Shown: positions 40,448 to 47,684 of the stretch, piece by piece
Layout: the number at the start of each line of letters is the position of its first letter
Numbering within the stretch: the first letter of the stretch is position 1
NCBI RefSeq assembly: GCF_002115725.1
Contig: NZ_JFKD01000006.1
Span: 1-64,000 of the forward strand
Length of the DNA stretch: 64,000 bases
Direction of reading: 5' to 3'
Source of the DNA: Marivita cryptomonadis
GTDB lineage: Bacteria > Pseudomonadota > Alphaproteobacteria > Rhodobacterales > Rhodobacteraceae
Position numbers and translations under genes: made by a program
Notes under the pieces: model-generated
Seen by the model: the letters and a program-made list of their open reading frames with translations, nothing else
Databases searched by the model: none
Told to the model about the DNA's origin: nothing

Positions 40448-40870
40448 TCACTTCACCAGCGCGGCGTCGGTCTTGCTGCCCAGTTCGAGGAATGCAAAAC
40501 AGTCCGCGTTGTCTTCGTTCTGTGGCTTGCACACTGGCATGTCGTGCAAGACGATTTCGGAGATGTCCGTACATGCGATTTCTGGGATCGCAAACAGTTT
40601 GAGCGTCGTGCGCTGAACGGGAAGGGGGGCCGCGTCGATCGACAAAAGGCGGTCGATGACCCCATTGCCGTCAAGAATGGCGAGGCTCATTTCAAACCCT
40701 TCAAAGCTTTTGCCGGTTTCGTTGCGAAACAAGAAATAGGCTTGGCATCCATTAGGTTCACCGGGTTCGAACTTGTTCAACTCGACTGACAAGGCGCCCG
40801 ATTGCGCAGAAGCGAATGTTGCCATGACGCCTAGCATCGTCGCCGACAGCCAAGTAAAGGTTTTGTTCAC
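40448..40870 (-). CDS. Small exported protein heading the ExbB-ExbD-TonB-like operon
   Basis: The start is taken at the GTG at 40870, preceded by GGGAGG, giving 140 residues; a longer frame begins at 40954 but lacks a ribosome site. The signal peptide ends at TFASA (about residue 24). The mature domain of about 115 residues has four cysteines, in NGCQAYF, EIACTD, PVCKPQ and DCFAF, and a beta-rich pattern with the block AYFLFRNETGKSFEGFEMSLAILDG. I recognise a family resemblance to Tat-pathway-signal or Tol-Pal-linked periplasmic proteins of rhodobacteria only vaguely, so no function is assigned. It is one base from exbB. Confidence 0.72.
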   Translation of the reverse strand: MNKTFTWLSATMLGVMATFASAQSGALSVELNKFEPGEPNGCQAYFLFRNETGKSFEGFEMSLAILDGNGVIDRLLSIDAAPLPVQRTTLKLFAIPEIACTDISEIVLHDMPVCKPQNEDNADCFAFLELGSKTDAALVK

Positions 40871-41250
40871 ATCGACCTCCCGTGATGCGACCTGTGCTGA
40901 ACAGGTCTTCTTATGCAGTTTGGTCACGTCAAAGGACGGACGCAAAACACTCAAACAAAATCGTTTAGCGTGGCTTTGCCCATCGTGCTGCTGCGCATGG
41001 GCCTGTTATCATATCTGCCCACAAGGAAACGCGAAGTCAGTGTTTCGGTCAAGCCTGCGGTCTGCTTAGGCGCTGCCATCTGCATCAGGTCCAAGCTGTG
41101 AGTTCGGCGTGAATTGTCGAAAAATGTTTGTCAGACTCGGTTTTAATCTGAATGATAGGATTGTGGCGCAGCTGATTGTTTGACGTCGGTTGGGCGGTTT
41201 TTTGTTGTTGAAGTGTTTGATCAGAATGTTTGTTTTTGCAGGGGTGCGGT
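40871..41250. other. 380-bp divergent intergenic region with two inverted repeats
   Basis: No convincing gene. Two perfect inverted repeats are seen: GACCTGT-GCTGA-ACAGGTC at 40889-40907, 18 bp upstream of the exported-protein GTG, which looks like an operator or leader hairpin of the ExbB operon; and GCCCAT...ATGGGC at 40978-41002. The right half, toward the methyltransferase gene, is AT-rich with several T-runs and should hold its promoter. The G-rich ribosome site AGGGG precedes the ATG at 41251. Confidence 0.55.
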
Positions 41251-42375
41251 ATGCTTGACGCTGTCGAAGGTCCACAGGATGTGATTGCCGAACTGCAGGC
41301 GTTTCGCGAGTCAATGCGTACGCTCGTATCCCAAGTTGCTGCGCAAATGGCCTTGCGGAACAAGATGAACGACCAAAAAGTCGAAGCGCTTTGTGCCAAG
41401 ATCGAAACAGCAGTGCGCGACTATTCCAATATGCTGATGCGCCAAAACGCGGTCCGAACTTCGCATGAAGCGAATGCTTCGGATCATGATGCTTTGATTG
41501 CGCTCCGACGCGAATGGGGCGTGGCCAGCACACGCAGCAGCTTGCTGCGCGTCGAGTTGAACCAATGGAGCCTGATGCGCGACATGATTCAGTTGCAGGT
41601 AGCAAGTCGGAAAAAGCGCGTGCCGCTGTACGAAAAGCAGCAAAGTCCGCTTGCCAAGGCCCAAAGCTCGGCAAGTGATCATGTGTTCGACTGGGTGCAC
41701 GCCATCCTGAACCAGCATAAGCAATCAGGCGACGCGTATGAGAGTGGGTGTTTTCCCGACATCGCATTGCCCAACAGTGAGTTTCACAAACATCTTCACG
41801 CGGCATATCGAGTGCTGCTTGCTATGGAAAAAACAGACCGGATGCGCTTTCTCGACGTGGGCTGCGGTGGCGGTCTGAAAGTGCTGTCGGCCCGGCGATA
41901 CTTCAAGGAATCGGACGGGCTGGATTATCAGCAGACATATGTCGACGCGGCGCGCGCGATCCTCGAGAAGGCTGATGCGGAAGACGCTACTGCGTTTCAA
42001 GCGGATGCACTGACCTTTGACGGGTATGATGGGTACGAGGTCATTTATTTCTACCGCCCTATCCGCGACCACGAAAAGATCATTGAGATGGAGAAGAGGA
42101 TTGTCGACAGCGCCCAGCCTGGCGCACTTCTGATCGCCCCCTATTGCGGGTTCGCTCAGCGATACGCGGAGCTGGGCTGTGGGCGTGTGGACGGTGCGGT
42201 GTACATGGCGAAGACATCGCAGAACAAAGCAGACCAATGGCGCCGCAAGGCGGAACAGACAGGCGTCGCTGTCGTCCAAGCCGAAGAAGAGCGCATGTCG
42301 ACGATTTGGACCCCGCTTCTCAAGGCGTCCCGCCACTCCGGTTACGACATTGCGCGCCATGTGCCGCTGATTTGA
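41251..42375 (+). CDS. SAM-dependent methyltransferase with helical N-terminal region
   Basis: The 374-residue protein has a helical, probably coiled N-terminal half (about 1-170) and a class I methyltransferase domain with motif I RFLDVGCGGGLKVL (about residues 198-211), an acidic motif II region SDGLDYQQTYVDAA and a motif IV-like EVIYFYRPI. I do not recognise the target. It stands 210 bp upstream of tssA on the same strand, between the ExbB operon and the type VI genes. It could modify a secretion component or be unrelated. No signal peptide is seen, so it is cytosolic. Confidence 0.8.
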   Translation: MLDAVEGPQDVIAELQAFRESMRTLVSQVAAQMALRNKMNDQKVEALCAKIETAVRDYSNMLMRQNAVRTSHEANASDHDALIALRREWGVASTRSSLLRVELNQWSLMRDMIQLQVASRKKRVPLYEKQQSPLAKAQSSASDHVFDWVHAILNQHKQSGDAYESGCFPDIALPNSEFHKHLHAAYRVLLAMEKTDRMRFLDVGCGGGLKVLSARRYFKESDGLDYQQTYVDAARAILEKADAEDATAFQADALTFDGYDGYEVIYFYRPIRDHEKIIEMEKRIVDSAQPGALLIAPYCGFAQRYAELGCGRVDGAVYMAKTSQNKADQWRRKAEQTGVAVVQAEEERMSTIWTPLLKASRHSGYDIARHVPLI

Positions 42376-42585
42376 AACTGTACGTCGCATAACGTCAACG
42401 CCGTGGAGCTTCGCACATCGCGCCAAGGTTCAGGAACACCGATCGACAGGACGAATTCCAAGAAATTTACCCTAGGACACATTCTAATCTGGATTTTTCA
42501 CAAAGACTTGATAACCTTCGTTTAGTTTTTTTGCCCAAAGCGGGGCGTTTTGATTTTTTTATTACGTGAAGCAAAGGCTGCCTAC

Positions 42586-43632
42586 GTGTCGGATATGCTC
42601 AAATCTCACGGTGACGATGCGCCGAGCGGCGAAAATTTGGAGTATGATCCGGATTTCATCGCCATGGAGCTGGCTGGTCAGCCCGAAGAAGAACGGCAAG
42701 CTGGTTCAGAGATCGTTGAGGGTAGCGATCCAGACTACAAGGATCTGGCAAGCAAGGCCCGGGTCATCCTGGAACGTAGCCACGACATCCGTGCTGCTGT
42801 CTATCTTGCTGACAGCGAGGCACGACTGAACGGGCTTGTTGGGTTTGCAGAAATCACGGGGTATATCCGTGGGTGTCTCGAAGACTTCTGGGACACGTGT
42901 CATCCTCAATTGGACGAGGAAGACGACAATGATCCGATGATGCGGATCAACGCAGTCAGCGGGCTGGCTGGACGGACAACCATCCTGCGTGGTTTGCGCA
43001 CCGCGGCGCAACTGACGAACAGCCGGGTCATGGGGCGCGTCACGCTTCGGGATTTCGAAATCCTCAACGGCGAGGCAGAGCCGAAAGATGATGAAACGCC
43101 GAAATCTTCGAGCGAGATCGAGGCTGCCTTTACCGACACTGCTGATGAAGAACTTGAGGCCTATTTCAACGCCGCCTCGACTGCGCTTGAAAATGTGAAC
43201 GCGATTGATGCGGTGTTTCTCGAAAAGACGCCTGGATACGGCCCGTCATTGGACGAGCTGCAAAAGCTGTTGAACAAGATCGTGAAGTTGCTTTCGAAAT
43301 ACGTTCAAAGCGCTGATCCGATCGAAGAAGCTTCGGACGCGGCAGATGACGGGGCAACTGGCGCGCGGCCTGCGATGCGCGGCGGTGGCGTACCCGGCGT
43401 GATCGAGACTCGTGCGGATGTGACGGCGGCTCTTGACCGGCTCATGGATTACTACGCACGGCACGAGCCTTCTAGCCCGCTGCCCATCCTGCTCAAGCGT
43501 GCCAAGCGGCTGGTCGGTGCGGAATTCATGGAGATTATCAAGGAGCTCGCGCCCGAAGGGGCCGCGAATGTCCGACTTGTGGGGGGGTTAAGCGAGGAAG
43601 AAGAGGGCGAGCCGAGCGACAGCTCTTGGTGA
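42586..43632 (+). CDS. tssA: TssA, type VI secretion cap/initiator protein
   Basis: TssA primes tail-tube and sheath assembly at the baseplate and caps the growing sheath. The 348-residue protein has the ImpA_N region (about 20-130; SGENLEYDPDFIAME, DPDYKDLASKARVILERSHDIRAAVYL) and a C-terminal domain with SPLPILLKRAKRLVGAEFMEII. I prefer the GTG at 42586, 8 bp after AAAGG; the frame stays open upstream to a TTG at 42550. It is the first gene of the type VI locus, 76 bp before tssB. The 210-bp gap upstream shows AT-rich sequence but no clear promoter. Confidence 0.9.
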   Translation: MSDMLKSHGDDAPSGENLEYDPDFIAMELAGQPEEERQAGSEIVEGSDPDYKDLASKARVILERSHDIRAAVYLADSEARLNGLVGFAEITGYIRGCLEDFWDTCHPQLDEEDDNDPMMRINAVSGLAGRTTILRGLRTAAQLTNSRVMGRVTLRDFEILNGEAEPKDDETPKSSSEIEAAFTDTADEELEAYFNAASTALENVNAIDAVFLEKTPGYGPSLDELQKLLNKIVKLLSKYVQSADPIEEASDAADDGATGARPAMRGGGVPGVIETRADVTAALDRLMDYYARHEPSSPLPILLKRAKRLVGAEFMEIIKELAPEGAANVRLVGGLSEEEEGEPSDSSW

Positions 43633-43707
43633 TGCCCATGCCATGCACTGTGTGGCGCTTTCGGAACGTGAATATCAAAAAACGCGAACAACAGATGGGG
43701 AAATATT

Positions 43708-44229
43708 ATGTCCAGTTCACAGAAGTTTATTGCGCGAAATCGCGCGCCGAGGGTTCAGATCGAGTACGATGTCGAACTTTACGGCTCGCAAAAGAAGATC
43801 CAGTTGCCGTTCGTCATGGGGGTGATGTCCGACCTTGCCGGCAAGTCCGAGGTTGAACAGCCAAACATCGCCGACCGCAAGTTTCTTGAAATTGACGTCG
43901 ACAATTTTGACGACCGGATGAAGTCGATGAAACCCCGCGTCGCGTTTTCGGTTCCGAACACATTGACCGGCGAAGGCAATCTTTCGGTGGATGTCACCTT
44001 CGAAAGCATGGATGATTTTTCTCCGGGCGCCATTGCCAAACAGGTCGAGCCGCTGCGCAAGCTGATGGAAGCGCGCAACGAGCTGTCCAATCTCATGACT
44101 TACATGGATGGCAAGCCCGGCGCTGAAGAACTGATCGCCAAGACAATGAATGATCCCGCGCTTCTCAAGTCGCTTGCTGCACAGGCGGCACCCAGCGACG
44201 GGGATGATGCTGCAAAGGACGAGGGTTAA
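43708..44229 (+). CDS. tssB: TssB, type VI sheath small subunit
   Basis: The 173-residue protein is the VipA/TssB sheath subunit, with the conserved start SSSQKFIARNRAPRVQIEYD and the LPFVMGVMSDLAGK block (about 34-47), DRKFLEIDVDNFD (about 58-70) and RVAFSVPN. With TssC it forms the contractile sheath around the Hcp tube; its N-terminal region in some systems binds TagJ. The stop is 3 bp from the tssC start. Confidence 0.95.
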   Translation: MSSSQKFIARNRAPRVQIEYDVELYGSQKKIQLPFVMGVMSDLAGKSEVEQPNIADRKFLEIDVDNFDDRMKSMKPRVAFSVPNTLTGEGNLSVDVTFESMDDFSPGAIAKQVEPLRKLMEARNELSNLMTYMDGKPGAEELIAKTMNDPALLKSLAAQAAPSDGDDAAKDEG

Positions 44230-44232
44230 GAT

Positions 44233-45726
44233 ATGGCCGAACAAGCAACAGAAGCACAGGTCGACGGTGGCGCAACCGAGACCTCTGAGTCCGACTTCGC
44301 GAGCCTGCTTCAAAAGGAATTCAAGCCGCGCACGGATTCTGCAAAATCTGCGGTCGAGACTGCGGTGCAGACGCTGGCCCAGCAGGCGCTTGCGAATGCA
44401 AGCCTGATTTCCGAGGATGTTTTGCTGTCGCTGGAGGCGATGGTCGCCGAAATCGACCGCAAGCTGTCCGAGCAGATCAACGAAATCATTCACCACGACG
44501 AATACCAGCAGTTGGAAAGCGCGTGGCGGGGTTTGCATTTCCTTGTGAACAACACAGAAACCGACGAGATGCTCAAGATCCGGGTTCTGAACATCTCGAA
44601 GAAGGACCTGCACAAGACAGTGCGCAAGTTCAAAGGTACAGCTTGGGATCAGTCGCCGATCTTCAAGAAGTTTTACGGCGAAGAATACGACCAGATCGGT
44701 GGCGAACCCTATGGCTGCCTCGTGGGCGATTATTACTTCGATCACACCCCGCCCGACGTCGAATTGCTGGGTGAGATGGCCAAAATCGGTGCTGCTGCAC
44801 ACGCGCCCTTCCTTGCGGCAGCTGCCCCGTCCCTTATGAACTTTGAAAGCTGGAGCGAATTGGCAAATCCACGCGATCTGACCAAGATCTTCCAGACACC
44901 GGAATATGCCGGTTGGCGCAGCCTGCGCGACAGTGAGGACAGCAAGTATATCGGCCTTGCCATGCCGAAATTTCTCGGCCGTCAGCCCTATGGCGCAAAG
45001 TCCAACCCGGTCGAAGAGTTTGCATTTGAGGAAGACACTGGTGACGGTGATTCCAGCAAGTTCGCATGGGTGAACGCGGCCTACGGGATGGCGTTCAACA
45101 TCAACCGGTCGTTCAAGGAATATGGTTGGTGCAGCCGTATCCGTGGCGTGGAATCGGGTGGAACCATCGAAGGTCTGCCAACGCACACCTTCCCGACCGA
45201 CGATGGTGGCGTGGACATGAAGTGTCCGACCGAAGTGACGATCGGCGATCGCCGCGAAGCGGAACTTGCAAAGGCGGGACTGATGCCACTTTTGCACCGC
45301 AAGAACACCGATCAGGCCTCGTTCATCGGCGCACAGTCGTTGCACAAGCCGGCAGTTTATGACGACCCCGATGCAACGGCCAACGCCAACCTTGGCGCAC
45401 GCCTGCCGTATCTTTTCGCGACATGCCGCTTTGCCCACTACCTCAAGTGCATGGTGCGGGACAAAATCGGATCGTTCAAAGAGCGTGACGATATGGAGCA
45501 ATGGCTGAACAACTGGATTGGCAACTATGTAGATGCGAATCCAGATCTTTCGTCAGAACGCACCAAGTCGGAAAAGCCCTTGGCGGCGGCTGAAGTGCAG
45601 GTTCAGGCTGATCCTGAAAATCCCGGCTATTACAAATCACAATTCTTCCTGCGTCCGCATTACCAGCTGGAAGGGCTTTCTGTCTCTCTTCGGTTGGTGT
45701 CAAAACTGCCGGCTGAGAAACAATAA
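44233..45726 (+). CDS. tssC: TssC, type VI sheath large subunit
   Basis: The 497-residue protein is the VipB/TssC subunit. Conserved blocks include YQQLESAWRGLHFLVNN (about 93-109), YDQIGGEPYGCLVGDYYF, PFLAAAAPSLMN and RLPYLFATCRFAHYLKCM. It builds the outer sheath with TssB and carries the ClpV recognition region. It follows tssB by 3 bp. Downstream 88 bp with two hairpins separate it from hcp. Confidence 0.96.
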   Translation: MAEQATEAQVDGGATETSESDFASLLQKEFKPRTDSAKSAVETAVQTLAQQALANASLISEDVLLSLEAMVAEIDRKLSEQINEIIHHDEYQQLESAWRGLHFLVNNTETDEMLKIRVLNISKKDLHKTVRKFKGTAWDQSPIFKKFYGEEYDQIGGEPYGCLVGDYYFDHTPPDVELLGEMAKIGAAAHAPFLAAAAPSLMNFESWSELANPRDLTKIFQTPEYAGWRSLRDSEDSKYIGLAMPKFLGRQPYGAKSNPVEEFAFEEDTGDGDSSKFAWVNAAYGMAFNINRSFKEYGWCSRIRGVESGGTIEGLPTHTFPTDDGGVDMKCPTEVTIGDRREAELAKAGLMPLLHRKNTDQASFIGAQSLHKPAVYDDPDATANANLGARLPYLFATCRFAHYLKCMVRDKIGSFKERDDMEQWLNNWIGNYVDANPDLSSERTKSEKPLAAAEVQVQADPENPGYYKSQFFLRPHYQLEGLSVSLRLVSKLPAEKQ

Positions 45727-45731
45727 AGAAG

Positions 45732-45790
45732 ATGCGCTGCGGGACACCTGCCGCGCATGAAACCAATCAAACCAACGCGGATTTTTCCGC
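45732..45790 (+). promoter_or_regulatory. Two hairpins between tssC and hcp
   Basis: A long stem ATGCGCTGCGGG/CCTGCCGCGCAT (45732-45758, 12 pairs with one mismatch and one G-U, 3-nt loop) is followed by GCGGA-TTTT-TCCGC (45777-45790) and then AAAAATTT. Neither has a T-run directly after it, so they are more likely a processing/stabilising leader of hcp than terminators. Hcp is needed in large amounts, so separate mRNA stability makes sense. Confidence 0.6.
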
Positions 45791-45814
45791 AAAAATTTCG
45801 AAAGGAGTATCGTT

Positions 45815-46300
45815 ATGGCTATAGACCAGTTTCTAGACTTGAAAGGCGTTCCGGGAGAATCGCAGGACAAGACCCAAAAGGACAAGATCGACGTCCTTGC
45901 ATGGTCTTTTGGTTGCAGTAACTCTGGTACCACACACATGGGCAGCGGCAGCGGCGCGGGCCGTGCCAGCTTTCAGGATATTTCGATCACCAAATGGATT
46001 GATAAATCCTCACCGGTTCTGATGCAGCATGTCGCCACCGGCAAGCACATCACGGAAGGCAAATTGATTTGCCGGAAAGCAGGTGGCAAGCAAATGGAGT
46101 ATTACACAATCCATTTCAAGGACATCATTGTGACAAGTGTCTCCACAGGTGGTTCCGGTGGTGAAGACCGGTTGACGGAAAATGTGTCACTGAATTTCGG
46201 CTCTTTTCACATCAAATACATCGAGCAGACGCCGACAGGTGCCGAAGGAGCCAAGCCCGAGTTCAAGTACGATATCGCGGCTCAAGACGAGAAATTCTAA
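45815..46300 (+). CDS. hcp: Hcp (TssD), type VI tube protein
   Basis: The 161-residue protein is Hcp, which forms hexameric rings stacked into the inner tube. It begins MAIDQFLDLKGVPGES and shows the family core ISITKWIDKSSPVLMQHVATGKHITEGKL and the C-terminal VSLNFGSFHIKYI. There is no C-terminal extension, so it is a structural tube protein rather than a fused effector. The ribosome site AAAGGAG is excellent. Confidence 0.96.
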   Translation: MAIDQFLDLKGVPGESQDKTQKDKIDVLAWSFGCSNSGTTHMGSGSGAGRASFQDISITKWIDKSSPVLMQHVATGKHITEGKLICRKAGGKQMEYYTIHFKDIIVTSVSTGGSGGEDRLTENVSLNFGSFHIKYIEQTPTGAEGAKPEFKYDIAAQDEKF

Positions 46301-46354
46301 TCCTGCAGCCCGATATCTTGAAATACTGAAGTCACTAAGAAAAGGAGCTCGCCT

Positions 46355-47188
46355 GTGCAGAATACCGCTACAGACCTGTTGAAAGCCGGGGACCTATCCG
46401 GTGCATTGGCGAGCTTGCAAGATGCCGTCCGGGCAAAACCGGACGACGCGAAACTCAGAACATTTCTGTTCCAGTTGCTCTGTGTGATGGGCGACTGGAA
46501 ACGGGCGGTGGCCCAACTCAAGCTGTCTGCACAGCTTGATGCGGAGGCCCTGCCGATGGCACAAACCTACCGTGAGGCGATCATCTGCGAAGTGTTTCGC
46601 GAAAAGGTTTTCGCAGGCGACAAGGACCCATTGATTTTTGGCGAACCGCAGGATTGGGTCGCCCTTTTGGCCCAAGGGCTCAAAGCGCTGGCTCAAGGTA
46701 GTCCCGACCGGGCGGCCGATTTGCGCGCAGAGGCGTTCGACAAGGCGCCAACCACATCGGGAAGTCTGGACGAACAAGATTTCGAATGGATCGCAGATGC
46801 CGACATGCGGCTGGGTCCAGTTCTCGAAATCATTATCAATGGCAAATATTTCTGGATGCCGTTCAACGTGTTATCGAGCCTGCGGATCGACCCGCCACAG
46901 GATTTGCGCGACACGGTCTGGACGGCGGCCAACCTGACACTCAAAAACGGTGGCGAACTGGTGGGGCTGATCCCGACGCGCTATGCAGGCACCGCCGAGC
47001 GGGGCAATGACAGCATGAAGCTGTCCCGCGTTACCGAATGGGAAGACCTTGGCAGCGACACCTTTGCCGGTTTGGGACAACGTTTGCTGGCGACGGACAC
47101 AAGCGAAGTGTCTTTGATGGACACGCGCAATTTCCAGTTTGCCCCGGTGTCGGCCGATACCGAAGGCGAGGTCGGGGTAGATGGCTGA
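46355..47188 (+). CDS. tagJ: TagJ (ImpE family), type VI sheath accessory
   Basis: The 277-residue protein is ImpE/TagJ: N-terminal helical TPR-like segment (ADLLKAGDLSGAL-type, LRTFLFQLLCVMGDWKRAVAQL) and the C-terminal ImpE fold with RLGPVLEIIINGKYFWMPF and LIPTRYAGTA. TagJ binds TssB in HSI-1-type systems, and its presence next to hcp is a marker of that clade. The start is a GTG at 46355 with AAAGGAG. It overlaps tssE by 8 bp. Confidence 0.92.
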   Translation: MQNTATDLLKAGDLSGALASLQDAVRAKPDDAKLRTFLFQLLCVMGDWKRAVAQLKLSAQLDAEALPMAQTYREAIICEVFREKVFAGDKDPLIFGEPQDWVALLAQGLKALAQGSPDRAADLRAEAFDKAPTTSGSLDEQDFEWIADADMRLGPVLEIIINGKYFWMPFNVLSSLRIDPPQDLRDTVWTAANLTLKNGGELVGLIPTRYAGTAERGNDSMKLSRVTEWEDLGSDTFAGLGQRLLATDTSEVSLMDTRNFQFAPVSADTEGEVGVDG

Positions 47189-47678
47189 CAGAACTCTGAC
47201 AGACCGGCTGCAGCCGTCCATCCTTGACCGCCTCACCGATGACAACCCGGAAAAGACAACGGAAAATCCATCGGATCGAGTAATTGACATTCGCAGGCTG
47301 CGCGAGATCATTCAAAGAGACCTTGCTTGGCTTTTGAACACGGGCAACCTTGATACCACACTCGATGCAGAGAGATACCCGAACGTGGTGCGCTCGGTGG
47401 TCAATTATGGCGTACCTGACTCAACCGGAGATTTCGCGAACACTCAGCGCGCACTTACCGTACGCGACGCGATCCGCCGGGCCGTCGAACTTTTCGAACC
47501 ACGTCTGATCGACGGGTCGTTGAGCGTGGTCAGCCGGACAGAAGACGAAACGCGCGAGTCGCTGATCGTGTTCGACATCATCGCGGACATGTGGGCGGAA
47601 CCAGTCCCAGCAGAGTTGTACCTGCGCAGTCAGTTCGACACCACGACCGGGCATATCTCGCTCGAGCACGGAGGGTGA
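47181..47678 (+). CDS. tssE: TssE, baseplate gp25-like protein
   Basis: The 165-residue protein is TssE, the gp25-like baseplate component. It begins with DRTLTDRLQPSILDRLTDDNP and has the core LREIIQRDLAWLLNTGNL and the C-terminal ELYLRSQFDTTTG, typical of the family. Its ATG lies inside the end of tagJ and its stop is 6 bp from tssF, indicating coupled translation. Confidence 0.93.
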   Translation: MADRTLTDRLQPSILDRLTDDNPEKTTENPSDRVIDIRRLREIIQRDLAWLLNTGNLDTTLDAERYPNVVRSVVNYGVPDSTGDFANTQRALTVRDAIRRAVELFEPRLIDGSLSVVSRTEDETRESLIVFDIIADMWAEPVPAELYLRSQFDTTTGHISLEHGG

Positions 47679-47684
47679 TCTGTC

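Noticed and set aside
40913..41101. Small plus-strand frame in the intergenic region upstream of the methyltransferase gene
   Set aside because: No ribosome site, mixed composition, and it overlaps an inverted repeat; treated as chance.
43717..45501. 594-codon open frame antisense to tssB-tssC
   Set aside because: Both type VI sheath genes are unmistakable on the plus strand; the antisense frame has no family features or ribosome site.
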